A DNA stretch of 64,000 nt from SXOA01 sp046593355 (GCA_046593355.1 JBKJNY010000111.1:5478-69477); one strand, 5' to 3'; positions 1 to 9,877 are shown, counted from the first letter of the stretch. Numbers and translations: made by a program. Notes: generated from the letters alone by a model not told the origin.

Positions 1-1911
1 AAGGTTGAAAACGATCCGTCGGAGACGGTGAAACCCGATGGGGACGCGAAAAAAGAAATCGCTAGCAGCGGGGAAACAAAAGAAGAACCAACCAAGGCTT
101 TTGTGCTTGGCGACATGATCAAGCCATTTGACCCGCCAACGCTGGAGGATTTGAATGCCAAGGTGAAATGGATTGATCGTCCGGTCATCGACCCCGCGCC
201 GCTGCTCCGCGAACGCCAGGCCAAAGAGAAACAGCTCGCCAGTGCGGAGGAGGCCCTGAACCTCCAGAACAACACACCGCAAGACAACGAGCGAATCCTC
301 AGTGGCTTAGGACGACTCCCGACTGAAAAAGGAAAGGAAGTCAACTGGGAAGCTACCATCAACCGCCACTCCTATGGAGACGTCAACAGTGTTAACCCGG
401 TTCTTGCCAGCTCCAACGTCGAATTCGATATCAGCGGGCTGATCAACTTCGGCCTGTTCAGCTTCGACTGGGACTTCAACCCCTTTGCGTCGAAGGACGC
501 CGTCGTTTCGTGGCAATCTAGCGAGGACCGGCTGTTCGACAAGGTCGTTTTGCGCGATGACTTGACCTGGTCCGACGGTCAGCCCATCACCGCGCATGAT
601 GTGGAGTACAGTTTCAAGGTGATTCTGACCGAAGCGGTGCCGGTCAAAGCGCAGCGGAGCGGCACGGACAAGCTCAAGTACGTCAAAGCCTACGACGATC
701 ACACGCTGGTGTTCTTTCATCAGGAATCGCTGGTCACCAACGACTGGAACTTGAACTTCAGCGTGATCCCCAAGCACGTCTTTGAAACAACAATCGCCGA
801 GGATCCGCTCCTCAATCGGCTTCCCAAACATGTGGAGCTCGAGAACAAACCTGTAACCGGCGGCCCCTACATCATCAAGTCTCGGACCCGCGGGCAGGAG
901 ATCGTGCTGGAGCGCCGCGACAGCTACTTTATGCATGGCGGCAAACAAGTCCGGGACAAGCCGTACTTCAAGACGGTCCGGTTTCGGATCCGCGATAATC
1001 CGTCCGTGGCGCTCCTGGGCCTGAAGGCGGGGGATATCGATGAAATGATCATCATTCCCGAGCAGTGGCGGACCCAAACGACGGACGATGAGTTCTATAA
1101 GACGAATACCAAAGCGTATGCCTTGGAATGGACGGAGTTCCATTTCGTCTGGAACTGCAAGTCCGACTTGTTCTCGGACAAGCGCGTCCGCAAGGCCATG
1201 TCCTTCGCGTTCGATCACAAGGAAATGATCGAAAAGCTCCGCTATGGCCTGGATGAGCCGTGCAACGGCATTTTTAACCACACGTCCAAGTGGGCTCCCA
1301 AACCCGCGCCCAAGCCTTATCAGCAAGACCAAGACAAAGCCGAGCAACTCCTGGTAGAAGCTGGCTGGGTAGATACCGATGGCGACGGAATTCGAGACAA
1401 GATCGTAAATGGCAAGAAGGTGCCGTTCCAGTTCACCGTGATCGTCACCAGCAAACAGGATCGCATCGATATTTGCACGCTGCTCAAGCAGTCCCTGGAC
1501 CAGATTGGCATTAAGTGCGACGTCAAGCCGCTGGAGTTCACGGTCCTGATTGAAAAGCTCACCAAGCATGACTTTCAAGCTGCGTTCGGCGGCTGGGGAA
1601 CCGGGACCGATCCCGACACCTCCGATAACATTTGGGGCAGCGGGCAAGAGCGGAACTACGGTCAGTATTCCAATCCCGAGGTAGACAAATTATTCGTGGC
1701 TGGCCGGCATGAGCTCGACCCAAAAAAACGGGCGGAAATCTACGGTAAAATTCATCTGCTGCTCTACGAGGACCAGCCCTACACATGGCTCTTCTTTCAG
1801 AACGCCTACTACGGCTTCAATAAAACGCTGCGAGGATACGTCTTCTCGCCGCGGGGGCCATACCACTACGGCCCCGGCTTCAGCAGCATCTGGAAACCGA
1901 TTGTGCCGTAG
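1..1911 (+). CDS. Peptide ABC transporter solute-binding protein (family 5), 5' end outside window
   Basis: The frame is open from base 1, so the true start and signal peptide lie upstream; the first in-window start is a GTG at 28, but nothing supports it. The product resembles DppA/OppA-type binding proteins that capture peptides outside the cytoplasmic membrane. The motif LRDDLTWSDGQPITAHDVEY, which is characteristic of SBP_bac_5, lies about 190 residues into the frame, and the C-terminal half has the usual FGGWGTGTDPDTSDNIWGS segment. The first ~100 residues are charged and Pro/Lys/Glu-rich, probably a linker after a lipoprotein or signal sequence. It heads an operon with two permeases and a double ATPase. 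Substrate specificity cannot be read from the sequence. Confidence 0.93.
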   Translation, partial: KVENDPSETVKPDGDAKKEIASSGETKEEPTKAFVLGDMIKPFDPPTLEDLNAKVKWIDRPVIDPAPLLRERQAKEKQLASAEEALNLQNNTPQDNERILSGLGRLPTEKGKEVNWEATINRHSYGDVNSVNPVLASSNVEFDISGLINFGLFSFDWDFNPFASKDAVVSWQSSEDRLFDKVVLRDDLTWSDGQPITAHDVEYSFKVILTEAVPVKAQRSGTDKLKYVKAYDDHTLVFFHQESLVTNDWNLNFSVIPKHVFETTIAEDPLLNRLPKHVELENKPVTGGPYIIKSRTRGQEIVLERRDSYFMHGGKQVRDKPYFKTVRFRIRDNPSVALLGLKAGDIDEMIIIPEQWRTQTTDDEFYKTNTKAYALEWTEFHFVWNCKSDLFSDKRVRKAMSFAFDHKEMIEKLRYGLDEPCNGIFNHTSKWAPKPAPKPYQQDQDKAEQLLVEAGWVDTDGDGIRDKIVNGKKVPFQFTVIVTSKQDRIDICTLLKQSLDQIGIKCDVKPLEFTVLIEKLTKHDFQAAFGGWGTGTDPDTSDNIWGSGQERNYGQYSNPEVDKLFVAGRHELDPKKRAEIYGKIHLLLYEDQPYTWLFFQNAYYGFNKTLRGYVFSPRGPYHYGPGFSSIWKPIVP

Positions 1912-1981
1912 GCGAATAACCTTGGGACGCTCATTCTTCACTCCCGTGCGGTCCGCCCTCGCCTCGTGATTCGCGCCGGCT

Positions 1982-2971
1982 ATGGTCAACTATCTCATTC
2001 GCCGCCTGATCTTGGGAGCGCTGACGCTGGTGCTGGTGACGTTCATCATCTTTGCGCTGATCCGCAACATGCCGGGCACGCCACTGACGCTGAACATGGC
2101 GGAGACCGACCCCAGCAAGAAAATCAGCAAAGAGCATATGGTGATTCTGAATCGGGCCTATGGCCTCGATAAGCCTTGGCCCATTGCTTACGTTCACTGG
2201 CTGGGCAATCTGGTCCGTCTGGACCTGGGGGACTCGTTTCGCGAAGGCAAGCCCGTCATTGGCGTGATTGCCCAGCGGATCGGGCCGACTTTGCTGTTAT
2301 CCACCGCCTCGATTTTTCTGGCGTACCTATTGGCCATTCCCTTAGGTCTCTATTCCACCGCCAGGAGCGGAAAACTCGATGAGCGGACAACGAGCGTATT
2401 TCTCTATGCCCTTTACTCGCTCCCCTCGTACGTCGCCGCGATGCAGTTGCTTTACGTTTTCTACTATTTGCTGCGCGAGACAGCCTGGCAGCTCAAGCCC
2501 GGAATGATCAGCGACCACTATCCAACCATGTCATTCCCCGAGAAAGTGGCGGACATCGGCTGGCATTTACTGCTGCCGCTGATCTGCTTCACTTACCACA
2601 ATCTCGCCTACGACAGCCGCTTTATCAAGGCAAACATGGAAGAGGCCATCCGTCAGGATTACATTCGCACCGCGCGGGCCAAGGGGGCGGGCCGCGTGCG
2701 TGTGCTTGTTCAGCATGCCTTTCGCAACACGCTGATTCCCTTGGTCACGCTGTTGGGGCTGCAACTTCCTGGACTTCTCGGCGGCGCAATTATCCTTGAG
2801 CAAATTTTTAGTTGGCCGGGAATGGGACGTCTGTTTTTTGATTCCATCACCTACCGTGACTATCCGGTCATCATGGGGCTGACGTTTATGCTCTCGGTCT
2901 TGACGCTCGCCGGCCAGTTACTCGCGGACTTTCTGTACGCCATCGTCGATCCGCGAGTCACCTACTCCTAA
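1982..2971 (+). CDS. Peptide ABC transporter permease, DppB/OppB type
   Basis: A 329-residue inner-membrane permease. The N-terminus, MVNYLIRRLILGALTLVLVT, is the standard first membrane helix of DppB-type permeases. The cytoplasmic EAA loop that contacts the ATPase is visible as YIRTARAKGAGRVRVLVQHA around residues 225-245, and is followed by further helices. It lies 70 bases after the binding-protein gene and 42 bases before the second permease, in the same orientation, so co-transcription is likely. It should form the membrane channel as a heterodimer with the next gene product. Length and topology fit the family. Confidence 0.95.
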   Translation: MVNYLIRRLILGALTLVLVTFIIFALIRNMPGTPLTLNMAETDPSKKISKEHMVILNRAYGLDKPWPIAYVHWLGNLVRLDLGDSFREGKPVIGVIAQRIGPTLLLSTASIFLAYLLAIPLGLYSTARSGKLDERTTSVFLYALYSLPSYVAAMQLLYVFYYLLRETAWQLKPGMISDHYPTMSFPEKVADIGWHLLLPLICFTYHNLAYDSRFIKANMEEAIRQDYIRTARAKGAGRVRVLVQHAFRNTLIPLVTLLGLQLPGLLGGAIILEQIFSWPGMGRLFFDSITYRDYPVIMGLTFMLSVLTLAGQLLADFLYAIVDPRVTYS

Positions 2972-3013
2972 CGCAGCCACTCCACGAGCACGCCGGACCG
3001 CGCTGCTGACCGC

Positions 3014-4117
3014 ATGAAACCAACTCCATCAACACAACCCGATGCCACGAATGCCCGCCGAAAGGCCCGCGGGTTCTGGGCCGGCACCTGGAAGCGATAC
3101 GCGACGAAAAAGCTCGCCTTGTCGGCTCTGGTTTTCGTCGGGCTGATGGGGTGCGTGGCGCTGGCCTCTCCGATGATCGTGGGCGTCAAGCCGGTCGTCT
3201 GCAAATATAAGGGACGTATCTATTTTCCGTGCCTGGCGTATTTCCATGAACGCTGGGAAAACCCAATCTTCGTTAAGGAGCTGCGAAAAAAGTACTCGGT
3301 CAATTTGAAGAAGAAAGATCCTGATAGTTGGGCCGTTTGGCCATTGGTGCGCCAGGATCCTTTCAACCGAGTCAAAGAAGATGAGTGGGAAGATCAGCCC
3401 GGCAATCCGACCGGCAGCGACGGCAAGCCCAGCCGCTTCAACCTGATGGGTACGAACCAGGCGGGCGTGGACGTCTTTGCCCAACTCGTCCACGGCACGA
3501 AAATAGCGCTGCTCGTGGGCTTTGTCTCGACCGGCATCTCGGCAGCGATCGGAATTACGCTCGGAGCGCTCGCCGGTTACATGGGCGGCTGGGTGGACAT
3601 GCTTGTCAGCCGCTTGATCGAAGTGATGATGTGCATCCCGACGCTGGTTCTGATTCTGGCCCTCATCGCCGTCGTGGACAAAGCCACGATCTGGCATACC
3701 ATGGTTGTCATCGGCGTCACCAGTTGGACGGGTATTGCCCGCTTGACCCGAGCTGAATTTCTGAAGCTCCGCAACCTGGAATATGTCGTTGCCGCGCGGG
3801 CCCTCGGTGCGGGCCGGCTGCGGGTCATGTTCCGCCACGTTTTACCAAACGCCTTGGCACCGGTGCTGGTACCCATCAGCTTTGGGATTGCCTCCGCCAT
3901 CCTCGTGGAAAATGCCCTCAGCTTTCTTGGCTTCGGCTCCCCACCACCCAATGCCAGTTGGGGAACGCTGCTCAATGCCGGTCAACGGAGCCCGGATATG
4001 TGGTGGCTGATTTTCTTCCCCGGCATTGCCATCTTTCTGACGGTGATGGCCTACAACCTGATCGGCGAAGGCCTGCAAGAGGCAACCGACCCGCGGCTGC
4101 GCGAGGGAGCGAAATAG
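3014..4117 (+). CDS. Peptide ABC transporter permease, DppC/OppC type
   Basis: A 367-residue permease, longer than a typical DppC (about 300) because a periplasmic segment of roughly 90 residues separates helix 1 (around residues 34-58) from the conserved core. The core has the DppC hallmarks LMGTNQAGVDVFAQLVHGTK and the EAA loop YVVAARALGAGRLRVMFRHV, then ENALSFLGFGSPPPNASWGT near the C-terminus. The extra segment is charged and aromatic; I do not recognise it. The stop is followed two bases later by the GTG of the ATPase gene, so translation is probably coupled. Confidence 0.94.
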   Translation: MKPTPSTQPDATNARRKARGFWAGTWKRYATKKLALSALVFVGLMGCVALASPMIVGVKPVVCKYKGRIYFPCLAYFHERWENPIFVKELRKKYSVNLKKKDPDSWAVWPLVRQDPFNRVKEDEWEDQPGNPTGSDGKPSRFNLMGTNQAGVDVFAQLVHGTKIALLVGFVSTGISAAIGITLGALAGYMGGWVDMLVSRLIEVMMCIPTLVLILALIAVVDKATIWHTMVVIGVTSWTGIARLTRAEFLKLRNLEYVVAARALGAGRLRVMFRHVLPNALAPVLVPISFGIASAILVENALSFLGFGSPPPNASWGTLLNAGQRSPDMWWLIFFPGIAIFLTVMAYNLIGEGLQEATDPRLREGAK

Positions 4118-4119
4118 CC

Positions 4120-5985
4120 GTGCCTGCTCCTCTCCTCGAAATCGAGCATCTCGCCACACACTTCCGCACTGACGACGGTATCGTGAAGGCGGTGGATGAT
4201 ATTTCGCTCACGATCGTGGAGGGCAAGACGCTCGGCATCGTGGGCGAAAGCGGCTCTGGAAAAAGCGTGACCTCGTATTCCATTATGCGGCTGTTGTCGG
4301 GCAATGGCGACATCGTCAGCGGCAGAATCTCACTCCTGGGCAAGGACCTGGTCCGCCTGCCGGAGCCGGAGATGCGGCAGATTCGCGGCAAAGAGATCAG
4401 CATGATCTTTCAGGAGCCGATGACTTCGCTCAATCCGGTGTTCACGGTGGGGTATCAGGTGATGGAGGCGATCCTGCTGCACCAGAAGGTGAGCAAGGCG
4501 GAGGCCCGGAAGAAGGTGATTGACCTGTTCCGCGAGGTCGGCATTCCGGACCCGGAGGGGCGGATCGATTCGTACCCGCATCAAATGTCCGGCGGGCAGA
4601 AGCAGCGGGTGATGATTGCGATGGCCCTCTCCTGCAATCCCCGCCTGCTTATCGCCGACGAGCCGACAACCGCCCTGGACGTGACGATTCAGGCTCAGAT
4701 TCTGGACATCCTCCGCAAGCTGCGGGACGAGCGGGGGATGAGCGTACTGTTCATCACGCACGACCTTGGCGTGATTGCCGAAATCGCCGACGACGTGGCG
4801 GTGATGTTCCAGGGAAAGGTCGTCGAGTACGGCAAAGTTCTGGACATCTTTGAAAACCCCAAACATCCCTACACCAAAGGACTACTCGCTTGCAAGCCGC
4901 GATTGGAGACGAAGTACAAAATCCTGCCGACCGTGGCCGACTTCATGGAGACCAAGGACGAGGGCGGCGAAATCAAGGTCATCGAAAAGAAGGTCACGCC
5001 CGAGCGGTTGCAGGAGCTCGAAACCAAGGGTCGCGGCCGGCGGTTGCATCCGCTTTCCAAGCTCATGGGAATGGGGCATCCGTGGGAAGAAGGGCAGCAC
5101 GCGCCGGACACGAAGTCGGTGAAGGAAGGGGACCAGCCGCTGTTGAGCGTGAAGGACTTGAAGGTGTACTTCCCCATCCGCAAGGGCATCTTCCTGCGGA
5201 CCGTCGGCCACGTGAAGGCGGTGGACGGCATCAGCTTTGATATCTACCGCGGGCAGACGCTGGGCCTCGTCGGCGAATCGGGCTGCGGCAAAACGACGGC
5301 GGGCAGGGCCATCCTCCGGCTCCTCGAGCCCGACGGCGGCCGTGTCGATTACGGCGGCGTCAGCCTGGCCCAGCTCGGCAGCGGCGACATGCGCCGCATG
5401 CGCCGCAAGATGCAAATCATCTTCCAGGATCCGTACGGCAGCATGAACCCGCGAATGACCATCGAGTCCTCGCTCACCGAGCCGATGTACATCCACAAGC
5501 TGGGCACCAACGGCCAAGACCGCCGCGACAAAGCGGTCGCTCTGCTCGAGGAAGTCGGCATGATGCCCGAGCACCTCCGCCGCTACCCGCACGAATTCTC
5601 CGGCGGCCAGCGGCAGCGGATCTGCATCGCACGGGCTCTCGCCGTCGAGCCCGAATTTATCGTCTGCGATGAATCGGTCTCTGCCCTCGACGTCTCCGTC
5701 CAGGCCCAGGTCCTCAACCTGCTCAAGAGATTGCAAGAGAAGCGGGGCCTGACCTACATCTTCATCAGCCACGACCTGTCCGTCGTCAAGTTCATGTCCG
5801 ACATGATGGCCGTGATGAACGCCGGCAAAATCGTGGAGTTCGGCCCGAGCGAAAACATCTACGCTCACCCCAAAGAGGACTACACTCGCCGGCTCATCGA
5901 CGCCACTCCCAAGGACAGCATCGAGAACATCAAGCGGCGGCAGAAGCATCGGGAAGAGGCGCTGGCCAGGCGGCTGACAAAGTAG
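4120..5985 (+). CDS. Peptide ABC transporter, fused double ATP-binding protein (DppD-DppF type)
   Basis: The GTG at 4120, two bases after the permease stop, is chosen because the product then begins just ahead of the first ABC domain (PAPLLEIEHLATHF); the frame is open further upstream, but that part overlaps the permease. There are two complete ABC domains in 621 residues. Domain 1 has Walker A GESGSGKS at 42-49 and signature MSGGQKQRV. Domain 2 has Walker A GESGCGKT from about 385 and signature FSGGQRQRI. Each has a Walker B ending in DE (LLIADEPTTALD, FIVCDESVSALD). Transporters of this type normally use two separate ATPases; here they are joined by a linker of about 90 residues carrying the oligopeptide-transporter C-terminal extension. 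Single-chain versions are known in other bacteria. It is the last gene of the operon. Confidence 0.94.
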   Translation: MPAPLLEIEHLATHFRTDDGIVKAVDDISLTIVEGKTLGIVGESGSGKSVTSYSIMRLLSGNGDIVSGRISLLGKDLVRLPEPEMRQIRGKEISMIFQEPMTSLNPVFTVGYQVMEAILLHQKVSKAEARKKVIDLFREVGIPDPEGRIDSYPHQMSGGQKQRVMIAMALSCNPRLLIADEPTTALDVTIQAQILDILRKLRDERGMSVLFITHDLGVIAEIADDVAVMFQGKVVEYGKVLDIFENPKHPYTKGLLACKPRLETKYKILPTVADFMETKDEGGEIKVIEKKVTPERLQELETKGRGRRLHPLSKLMGMGHPWEEGQHAPDTKSVKEGDQPLLSVKDLKVYFPIRKGIFLRTVGHVKAVDGISFDIYRGQTLGLVGESGCGKTTAGRAILRLLEPDGGRVDYGGVSLAQLGSGDMRRMRRKMQIIFQDPYGSMNPRMTIESSLTEPMYIHKLGTNGQDRRDKAVALLEEVGMMPEHLRRYPHEFSGGQRQRICIARALAVEPEFIVCDESVSALDVSVQAQVLNLLKRLQEKRGLTYIFISHDLSVVKFMSDMMAVMNAGKIVEFGPSENIYAHPKEDYTRRLIDATPKDSIENIKRRQKHREEALARRLTK

Positions 5986-5992
5986 GCCGCCG

Positions 5993-6050
5993 ATAGTATT
6001 CCTCACGCTCCGCGTGAGGAAGTCATCTTGCGGAGCGAGCTGAGTACTAT
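5993..6050. repeat. Palindromic element between convergent genes
   Basis: A perfect hairpin CCTCACGC-TCC-GCGTGAGG (6001-6019) lies inside weaker outer arms (ATAGTATT and AGTACTAT). It sits between the end of the ABC operon and the end of the convergent gene, so it could stop transcription from both sides, but no T-run follows. A related element (GTCCGCTCA stem next to ACTACTAT) is at 34409. Confidence 0.7.
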
Positions 6051-6856
6051 TCTTGCAGTTCCATCGCCACAATCTCGTCCAGCATCTCCTGGGCGTCGTC
6101 CGTCATGCGGCTGATGCGGGCGAGCCAGCCGGATTCGCCAGCGGGTTGATCGCGGTCATCGCCAAAGAGAGCGAGCAGACTGCGGCCGATGGTCTCGTTG
6201 AGGTCCGCATTGGGACTGGCGAGAGTCAGGTGCGAGAGAAGCGAACCGCGGAACGAGGAGAACAGCAGCTCCCTTGCTAAGTGCTGCTCATCGAAGGAGC
6301 CGCCGGAGCGGAGGTCGTCGGCGAAATCGGCAGCGCGGTTGGGTTCAAAAGCAAAGTCATGAATGCCACTGGCCGACGCCAGATGAGCCAGCAAGAGATC
6401 GGTCCAGCGCTCAATCCGGCGGCGGAGGTCGTTGAGCTGCTTGGCGGCGGGAACTCCCTGCCGCTCCCCGGTGAGCAAGAGTTGCAGCACCTTGCCGCGG
6501 ACTTCCAGATGAGCGGTGAAGACGCTTCGAGCCACCGGCTCTAGCTCGGCTTCCTTCCGGCGGGCGTCGCTCGCTGCCGCGGCGGCGGCGGCGATGCGGC
6601 TGACCAGCTCGGCTGCGAGGATTTCCTGAAAGAGCGGCTCGAAGCGAGTCCAGGCTTCGCGGGAGGTAATCTGCCCGCGCAGAATCAGTTCCCCTTGCCT
6701 GCGAATGGCGCGGGTCCAGCGGTCGGCGCGGCACCGGGCCGCTGACCAGTAGGTCTGGATAGAGCGACCCTTGGGGTCATGCGCGAATTGTGAATCGGCG
6801 GACGATGCGGAAACCGCGATGCGGGCGGCCAACTCGACAAGATCGCGGACATGCAT
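6047..6856 (-). CDS. Uncharacterised Ala/Arg-rich protein
   Basis: I do not recognise this family. The frame runs back to 7165, but the first ~100 codons read through a palindromic repeat (7135-7162) and low-quality sequence. The ATG at 6856, opening with MHVRDLVELAARIAVSAS, is therefore preferred and gives 269 residues. The protein looks wholly alpha-helical, with an Ala run (about residues 120-128) and long amphipathic helices, and has no signal peptide or membrane segment. Its codon usage, with G/C in third positions, supports coding. It is divergent from the phosphodiesterase gene at 7226 and convergent with the ABC operon. Confidence 0.6.
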   Translation of the reverse strand: MHVRDLVELAARIAVSASSADSQFAHDPKGRSIQTYWSAARCRADRWTRAIRRQGELILRGQITSREAWTRFEPLFQEILAAELVSRIAAAAAAASDARRKEAELEPVARSVFTAHLEVRGKVLQLLLTGERQGVPAAKQLNDLRRRIERWTDLLLAHLASASGIHDFAFEPNRAADFADDLRSGGSFDEQHLARELLFSSFRGSLLSHLTLASPNADLNETIGRSLLALFGDDRDQPAGESGWLARISRMTDDAQEMLDEIVAMELQE

Positions 6857-7134
6857 CGCGGCGAACACGGAAAAAGGTGCGGCGGTTGAAGATAAGCACC
6901 TTTCGCGGCGACGCCCCAGAACCCGAGGGGACAGAGGCTCTGGGGCGGGCCGCGATTGGTGAGGCAAGGTAATGCATCCGGCGTACCGCGTGACACCTCC
7001 CTCCTCCGACAGCAGCAAAAGGGATGGCGCGTGCGGGTTGCACCGGCGATGCGGCCGGAACTCGGCTAGGATTGCCCCGGACTCGATGCCGGCAAGCAAC
7101 AGCGCTCGGCTCACATTGTTGCTATCGGACATCA

Positions 7135-7162
7135 GCACGCCCACGCAAAGCCGTGGGCGTGC
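7135..7162. repeat. Palindromic repeat, GCACGCCCACG family, copy 1
   Basis: Arms GCACGCCCACG and CGTGGGCGTGC surround a CAAAGC loop. The same stem and the same loop recur at 11988-12022. It lies in the divergent gap upstream of the phosphodiesterase gene. Confidence 0.85.
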
Positions 7163-7225
7163 CACTCTGGTCTCGGCGTGCTACCCTAACCCTCGGTATC
7201 ATGGAAACCTAAGGAGGAGTCTGCC

Positions 7226-7708
7226 ATGCGGCTGGGGATTGTCAGCGATACGCACGGACATGTGGAGAACACCCGCGCGGCGGTGCGGATGCTGGAAGGC
7301 CTGGAAGTGGACGAAGTCCTGCACTGCGGCGACATCGGCTCGACGGACATCCCGCGGCTGTTCGCGCTCTGGAGGACGCATTTTGTCTTCGGAAATTGCG
7401 ACCCCGATGAAGGGCCGCTGAGCATGGCCATCGGCGCGGCGGGGCTGCTCTGCCACAACCGCATCGGAGACATCACTCTGGCCGGTCGGCGGATTGCCCT
7501 GATCCACAGCGACAACGCCCGTCTCTTCCGCCAGACCATCCTCAGCGGCAGTTACGACCTGGTCTGCTACGGTCACACTCACGAGGCCGAGCAGCATCGC
7601 GAAGGGAAAACCCTGGTCCTCAATCCTGGCGCTCTCTACCGGGCGACGCCGCACTCCATCGCCATCGTGGAGCTGGAAACGATGGAGGCGACGATCATTC
7701 CGCTGTGA
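7226..7708 (+). CDS. YfcE/MJ0936-type metallophosphoesterase
   Basis: A 160-residue calcineurin-like phosphodiesterase. All metal-ligand blocks are visible: GIVSDTHGH (residues 4-12), LHCGDIGS, FGNCD and YGHTHE, followed by NPGA. These are the motifs of the YfcE/MJ0936 family, which hydrolyses phosphodiester bonds using two divalent metal ions; the physiological substrate is not known from sequence. A strong Shine-Dalgarno sequence (AAGGAGGA at about 7212) precedes the ATG. The length is usual for the family and the protein should be cytoplasmic. Confidence 0.92.
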   Translation: MRLGIVSDTHGHVENTRAAVRMLEGLEVDEVLHCGDIGSTDIPRLFALWRTHFVFGNCDPDEGPLSMAIGAAGLLCHNRIGDITLAGRRIALIHSDNARLFRQTILSGSYDLVCYGHTHEAEQHREGKTLVLNPGALYRATPHSIAIVELETMEATIIPL

Positions 7709-7711
7709 GGC

Positions 7712-9877
7712 CTACTCCGGCTTGTTGCGTCCGCCGCGCGGCTTATTTTCGCCGCCACCGCGCGACTCATTCCGCGGCACTTGCGGCCGCGGCGCTTCAA
7801 CTCGCGGAGCCGGCTGAACCCGCGGCTGGCGCTCCGCTTGCGGCTGCAGTTGAATTCGCGGCTGGGGCTGGGGGCGCGGGGCCGAATCCACCCTGGCGGC
7901 CGGCCGGGGAATATCGAGCTTGATTTGCGGCCGCTCGCGGCGCTCGACGCGCGGAGTGGGCATCGGCAACTGCGGGGCGGCTGGCTGCGGCCGGTTCGGC
8001 CGCGGGCTTTCGATGCGTGCCCGCGGGACTTCCGCTTTCGGCTGCGGAAGCTCCACCCGCGGCTTCGGCTGCGGGATTTCCACTCGCGGCCTGGGCTGCG
8101 GGATTTCCAGCTTCGGCTTCGGCTGGGGAGCCTCGATCTTCGACGGGAGACTCGGCATTTCTACCTTTGTCGGCCGGCGGGGATTTCGCGGCTCTGCCTT
8201 AGGCTGCGGCCGCTCAGTTTTGGGAAGTTCCGTCTTGGGAAGCTCTGCTGGCACCGCCACCTTCGGCTGCGAAGTGCCTTTGGTCCGTTCGGGGCGCGGC
8301 AGCGGCCCGCGGCCATCGCCGCCCCGCTTTTCGATCACGTCTCGCTCGGCCCACGGCGGCGTGAGCTTCGCTCCTGAAACCTTTGGACCTGAGAGCTTGG
8401 GCGGCGCGAGCTTCTCCTTCTCCTTGACAGTGTCGGAAACTTGCGTGGTCGCCGGCAACTTCAGCCGGACCTGCTCGTTGACGCGAGGGCGCGGGCCTCG
8501 CTGGCCAAGGTCTGACTTGTCGCCAGGCTTGTCCCCCGCGCGCTTGTTGCCATTGCGGCCATTGAGACCAGGTTGATTGCCGCCCTGCCTCTCGAGGTCC
8601 CGCTTCGCCAAATCCGGCGAGAGGCCCTCTGGCTTTTCGACGGAAATCCGGTGCTGCCGGACTTCGCGGGTCTCTTTGGTCCGATCGATGGCCTGCTTTT
8701 TCATGTGGTCATCCAGGCGGGCGAATTTCACCGGAAGGTCTTTACGCCGGTCGGCATCCTGCAGGTTCACGGCCAAAATATTCTGCTTGGTGTTCGTGAT
8801 GTTGGTGTTATTGATGTTCGTATTGTTCACAATCCGGACCTGCTCGTTCCACGTCCTCGCCGGACGATGGGAAGTGTTGTTTTCATAATGATTGTGCCAG
8901 CCGTCCAGCCGGTTGATGTAGTTCACTCCGCTGCGGCGATAGTGGCACTGCAACTGGGTCAGCACGGGGTCATAGCAGTTGCGATACGGTCGATACTGGC
9001 ACCAGGGAGTGACTCCCCGGTTGCCCCAGTTCGAGCCGTAGTAGTTGCCGAAGTAGAAATGCCCGTAGTTCGGCCGCACCCACAGATGCAAAAACAGGTT
9101 GGGGGTGTCCAGGGCGCACCAGGGGCGATAGACGTAGTTGGGCTGCAGATAAATAGGCTGCTGAAAGTAGACCGGCGCGAACAGGCAGCCGCGGCGGGTC
9201 AGCCGATAGTCCCAGCGGCCGGGCAGATACACGCAGCCAGCCGGTGTCCAAACGTAGCGGGGGGAAATCCAGACCCAGTTTTCCTGGTACGGTGCCCAGT
9301 AGCCGGGCTGCCAGCGGTAACCGGTGTCATGGTAGTTCCACGCGCCTGTCGCCCAGAAATAATCGTCTCCGGGGGAAGGGCTGCTCGGGCCGGATTCCAA
9401 CGAAGCGGGCGGAGCATCGTAGTAGCGGAGTTCTTCGGTCTCGGTCGAGACCCAAAAGCCGCTCACCCATCTCCATCCGTCAGGCACTTCATTCCAATAG
9501 CCGGCCACCCACCGCATACCCGGCGGGGGCACGCGCCACACGCCGCTCTGCCAGAAGAAATCGTCCCGCTCGTCGTCCCACGCCCAATAACCGGTGATCC
9601 AAATCGCGGCTTCGTCCTCTGGCTTGAATTCCGGCGGCACTTCCTCAATCGCCTCGGGCGGACGCTTGCTCACTACCAGACCCGGCCGGGGATCGGTCAC
9701 GACTTCGGCGAAGGCTTCATGCACCACGCCCCGCGTGAGGACTTCGATCCCCTCGGTCTCCGGGGCGGGTGGGACATCTTGAGCAGTGAGACTTGAAATC
9801 GGCAGTGAAAATACCGCTGCCGCGGAGGCAATGTGAAAGGCAAAGTGAAAGGCAAAGGATCGGATGCGAGAGTTCAT
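7712..9877 (-). CDS. Secreted WxxGxW-repeat protein with proline-rich tail
   Basis: A 721-residue exported protein with an N-terminal signal peptide (MNSRIRSFAFHFAFHIASAA, then a hydrophobic stretch ending near SLTAQD). Residues about 90-215 hold tandem WxxGxW-type repeats such as WITGYWAWDDER, WVAGYWNEVPDGWRWVSGFW and WQPGYWAPYQENW; this repeat family is common in planctomycete exported proteins of unknown role. A tyrosine/asparagine-rich segment follows. The last ~200 residues are low-complexity Pro/Arg/Lys with repeated units like EIPQPRPRV and ELPQPKAEV. It ends three bases from the convergent phosphodiesterase gene. No enzymatic motif was seen; a structural or envelope role is inference. 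Confidence 0.85.
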   Translation of the reverse strand: MNSRIRSFAFHFAFHIASAAAVFSLPISSLTAQDVPPAPETEGIEVLTRGVVHEAFAEVVTDPRPGLVVSKRPPEAIEEVPPEFKPEDEAAIWITGYWAWDDERDDFFWQSGVWRVPPPGMRWVAGYWNEVPDGWRWVSGFWVSTETEELRYYDAPPASLESGPSSPSPGDDYFWATGAWNYHDTGYRWQPGYWAPYQENWVWISPRYVWTPAGCVYLPGRWDYRLTRRGCLFAPVYFQQPIYLQPNYVYRPWCALDTPNLFLHLWVRPNYGHFYFGNYYGSNWGNRGVTPWCQYRPYRNCYDPVLTQLQCHYRRSGVNYINRLDGWHNHYENNTSHRPARTWNEQVRIVNNTNINNTNITNTKQNILAVNLQDADRRKDLPVKFARLDDHMKKQAIDRTKETREVRQHRISVEKPEGLSPDLAKRDLERQGGNQPGLNGRNGNKRAGDKPGDKSDLGQRGPRPRVNEQVRLKLPATTQVSDTVKEKEKLAPPKLSGPKVSGAKLTPPWAERDVIEKRGGDGRGPLPRPERTKGTSQPKVAVPAELPKTELPKTERPQPKAEPRNPRRPTKVEMPSLPSKIEAPQPKPKLEIPQPRPRVEIPQPKPRVELPQPKAEVPRARIESPRPNRPQPAAPQLPMPTPRVERRERPQIKLDIPRPAARVDSAPRPQPQPRIQLQPQAERQPRVQPAPRVEAPRPQVPRNESRGGGENKPRGGRNKPE

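Noticed and set aside
3958..4119. Upstream extension of the double ATPase frame
   Set aside because: It overlaps the permease gene by 160 bases and its translation is not ABC-like; the GTG at 4120 directly precedes the conserved domain.
6857..7165. N-terminal extension of the uncharacterised minus-strand protein
   Set aside because: It begins by translating the GCACGCCCACG palindrome and does not look like a signal or conserved domain.
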